From assembly GCA_027972325.1 (NCBI GenBank), contig JAPMOS010000009.1:476501-540500 (forward strand): a stretch of DNA of 64,000 nucleotides, given 5' to 3'. Positions within the stretch are counted from its first letter, which is position 1. Every line of letters starts with the position of its first letter. Shown one piece after another: positions 61,351 to 64,000 of this stretch. The DNA is from Paratrimastix pyriformis (taxonomy: Eukaryota; Preaxostyla; Paratrimastigidae). The notes under the pieces were generated by a model. That model did no database searches, was not told where the DNA came from, and saw nothing but the letters and a program-made list of their open reading frames with translations. Position numbers and translations under genes: made by a program.

Positions 61351-64000
61351 ATGCTTCCCCCATCACGGACCACCGATTCCCACCAACCTCAAATCTCTCC
61401 TCAGCGGGCGCCATCTCCTCCATTTCCCTCTCCTCCTCCCGCTCCCGCTCCCGCTCCCGCTCCCGCTCCCGCTCCCTCGGCTTCAGCTTCGGCTTCGGCT
61501 TCGGCTTCGTCCTCTGGTGGTCGTTTTCACATTAACTCTAAAATGCGCATCGCCATCAAGCCCCCGGCTCCCCCCGCTGCCTCTGTCCAGCCCATTTCCA
61601 TCCCCACTCCCTCTGCGCCCCAACCGACCTCGCCCCCGTCCGACCGTGATGTTCCCCCCAACCCAGCTGGCTCGGCTGCTCCGAACACAGCATGGCTCCT
61701 GGCTCCCGAACGTCCCCCAGCCGCCAACTGCATCTGTGTGTCCACCCGACAGCGTGGCAACCCGCTCCTTGGCCACATCCACATCATGAAAACCGAGTTC
61801 GCCCGAGTCATTCCGGACTTTGTGCTGGGCCGGGCCACATGCGCGCTCTTCCTGAGGTCTGGGCTTGTTGAGATTTTCTTCTGGAATCACTTGATCAGTC
61901 TGCAGTATCACATGCTCCATCCACAATACCTCCGCACCCGACTGGCAGAGTTGGGCCCGCACTTCTACCGGCTCAAGGTCGTCTTGTGCTACGTCGATGT
62001 ACAGGTTTGGCCACGCCAGCATCCCTGCTGCATGCTCACTGTCTCTCTCTCCAAGGAAAACATTGGTCCTTCGTTGGAAGAAATCACTCTGACGACGATC
62101 AACTTTCAGAGTACCCTGATTCTCGCGTGGAGGTCGGCCACAATCCTGTTGCTTTGAGCAGATGCGAACTTTCTTTGTTTTTTGAATTCCAGCCTTTCAG
62201 AAGCAGGACAATATCTCGAGATGTACAGAGCATTCGAAGATCGCTCTGCAGAAAGTATCCAGGGGAAGTCGGACGAGGGGATTTATTCCAAGGTCTGAGA
62301 CTCTGCGCGGAGCGTGACATAAATCATTGGAATTTAGGTGACCGAATGCTTGACACAAGTTCCTTCTGTGAACAAGAATGATGTCGCCAATTTGGCCACT
62401 TCTTTTGAGGTCTGCTTTTCTTGTTTTTGTTTCTTCTGCCCGGGGAGCGATTCGACGCCGGAAAAGGGGACAAGGGACAAACATGTTCACCTACCTGTCT
62501 TTCCGCTACGTCATTGGGACCCCCTTGGTTGCTGCTGCTTGCTTTCTGCACGCTCTCACCCGACCCCATCCATATTTACGGTTGTTCCTCTTCATGATCC
62601 TGGGCGGTTTGTCTCGCTCTTCTTCCGGCTTTTTTGACTTTCTGCAGTCTATGGAACGTTGATTGAAATGAATGCTGTGATTATTTCGCATCTCACTGCC
62701 ATTCCTAAAGATTGGAACAGGTCATACACCCGCTGCAATTACGCACTGATGGTGGTCTTTGGTAGCCTGCTTTCTCTGGGCCGGATTGTTCTAACTGTCG
62801 GATTAAGTTGGAGTGGCATTATCTACTCGACGATCATGGTGGCCGAGGCTGCATTCGCCACCCTTTCCCCCTGGACTCGATACCTTTTTGCGGGTTTCGT
62901 CATGCTCAATTTGGATTTTGCCTTGGATCCTCTGACCAGCAAAGTTGGCGAGGGAGAACTGGAATGGATCAAAATACCTTGTGTGAATTTGTTCTCTTGG
63001 TTCGTCATCCCCACAGTCTTCTACTTTTTCTACACCATCGATGTTCGTCCGCATTCCCGTCCTTTCTCAACCTCGGCTGCTTTCGCTTTTAGTGGCCCCC
63101 TTTCCCACGAGGAGTTCCTTACATTTACCACATTGGAGTGATTGAGGACACAGTCACCCCTCTGCGCTACATGTACTGGGGCCTCGGCGTCATACCCCTC
63201 TCTCTTGGGGCAGCGCTCCCTCTCATCACTTACTTTAAGCAGTTCGTGTGTAGTTACGCGGTTTGTCACTGTCGTTGGGCGTCACCTTTTCAACTCTCGC
63301 ACATCTAGTTGACAAACTTTACCGTGTCCATGTCCATCGCTTTTCTCCTCTCTCTTGTCACCTGTCTCATGGCACTGCGGGCAAGGGTCCAGCTCGCTGC
63401 CGATCACTGGAGCGACGCATTCCCCTCTCTTGTTCTCGTGGGCGTTCCACTTGCCTACATTGTGGTTGCCGCACTCGTGACCGAGAGTGCCTCACGCCTC
63501 TACCGACTCACTCTCATGTGCACTGCCAGTTCCCCGATGGTTGTAATCCTGTTATGCACTGCTCTCCCCCTCGTCAAGCGGAAGGGGAAGGAGACAGAAC
63601 CACAGCCCAAAGAAGAGTAACGGTCACCCAGAGGCTTTTTTGTTTTTCGTGTTTTTTTCTCGCCACAACCTCCTTCCTTTTTCTTGTCTGGCGACGCGGT
63701 CGAACACCCAAATACCATCAGGATTTCTCCAACAACGTCTCTTTTTCGACGCGCAGACACTGGGGAAACTCTTCCGTGCGCCGCTCGACGCGCTTTCTGT
63801 CCTGCGTGGCCTGGGCGACAAGAAGGTCCGCCGTTGCGTTTTGTCACCATTTGGCCCACTTTTTCTCCCGTCCGTAGGCCAAGCGGCTCCATCAGGCGTT
63901 CCACGAGCCCATCTTGCCCCACCAACGGCAGCCTGCCCCAGCTCAGAAAAAGCAGACCCAATTACAGTCGGGTTTCTTCAAGCCTTCCTCCTCTCAACCG
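61351..64000 (+). CDS. ERCC1: DNA excision repair protein ERCC1/Rad10 (3' end beyond window)
   Basis: Seven exons: 61351-61856, 61899-62004, 62056-62132, 62193-62292, 62338-62409, 63757-63825, 63878-beyond 64000; all phases agree. ERCC1 is the DNA-binding partner of the XPF nuclease in nucleotide-excision and crosslink repair. After a low-complexity N-terminus (Pro-Ala and Ser-Ala hexanucleotide repeats) the central domain reads RQRGNPLLGHIHIMKTEFAR, VIPDFVLGRATCALFL, SLQYHMLHPQYLRTRLAEL, LKVVLCYVDVQ, STLILAWSLSEAGQYLEMYR. VTECLTQVPSVNKNDVANLA leads into TLGKLFRAPLDALSVLRGLG and DKKAKRLHQAFHEPILP, the C-terminal tandem helix-hairpin-helix that pairs with XPF. Donors are GTCTGG, GTTTGG, GTCGGC, GTCTGA, GTCTGC and GTCCGC. 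Intron 5 (62410-63756) holds another whole gene. Confidence 0.93.
62483..63620 (+). CDS. polytopic membrane protein, tentatively DUF422/carotenoid-biosynthesis-like, nested in ERCC1 intron 5
   Basis: Four exons: 62483-62606, 62648-63042, 63093-63245, 63309-63620; 327 residues, phases consistent; donors GTTTGT, GTTCGT, GTGTGT. About eight hydrophobic segments (for example VVFGSLLSLGRIVLTVGLSW, IPLSLGAALPLITYF, FPSLVLVGVPLAYIVVAALV). The motif LNLDFALDPLTSKVGEGELE followed by PCVNLFSWFVIPTVFYFF recalls the DP..x..G.W.W..Y.vP..N...W block of DUF422 membrane proteins (bisanhydrobacterioruberin hydratase/CruF group); LIEMNAV is a second possible match. That assignment is weak, so the substrate is unknown. 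The C-terminus is a short charged cytosolic tail (KRKGKETEPQPKEE). It lies wholly inside an ERCC1 intron on the same strand, 73 nt after the donor. Confidence 0.6.

Overview
The window is nuclear DNA of a GC-rich, intron-dense unicellular eukaryote; the lineage cannot be fixed from the sequence alone. Evidence for a eukaryotic nucleus: many short spliceosomal introns (about 40-700 nt) with polypyrimidine 3' ends, nuclear-type tRNAs, cytosolic ribosomal protein eL41, a Cdc48-adaptor-type SEP protein, the repair nuclease subunit ERCC1, and a Tc1 DNA transposon. Introns are packed with ATC-type microsatellites, minisatellites and poly-C/poly-G runs, which create hundreds of meaningless open frames. 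In the gene models that could be phased, 5' splice sites mostly read GTC/GTT plus a pyrimidine or G rather than GTRAGT.

Layout. 1-2.7 kb: 3' part of a Pro/Ala-rich gene. 3.06-3.6 kb: cyclin-like gene. 3.67-4.92 kb: Tc1 element with perfect 30-bp ends and an open transposase. 5.04-6.51 kb: TA-flanked non-autonomous element full of GGTAAA iterons. 6.5-8.1 kb: decayed LINE-like remnant. 8.1-10.3 kb: SAM-domain gene. 10.6 kb: 25-codon eL41 gene whose start codon is split by an intron. 11.7-13.8 kb: HD-domain protein. 13.9-14.9 kb: UBA-like/SEP/SHP protein. 15-23 kb: large unidentified multi-exon gene, all on the minus strand.

23.3-55.5 kb is the centre of interest: two giant paralogous genes facing each other tail to tail (A on +, 23339-39342; B on -, 55542-40296). 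Both encode an N-terminal von Willebrand A domain with complete MIDAS, a coiled-coil-like middle, one transmembrane helix, a long beta-rich repetitive shaft resembling tail-fibre or trimeric-adhesin stalks, and a C-terminal tip. The shaft exons of A and B are nearly identical and form an inverted repeat, whereas the tips are unrelated in sequence. Two tRNA genes (Gly-GCC and Glu-CTC-like) sit inside introns of gene A, each about 30-36 nt before a 3' splice site.

55.5-64 kb: a small + strand gene of uncertain structure, a crinkler/FunK1-like kinase gene (-), an LRR-like gene (-), and ERCC1 (+, runs off the end), whose fifth intron contains a complete same-strand gene for a polytopic membrane protein, tentatively DUF422/carotenoid-biosynthesis-like.

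Exon boundaries quoted were chosen by reading-frame continuity plus GT/AG and, for genes A and B, by agreement between the paralogs; they are models, not transcript evidence.
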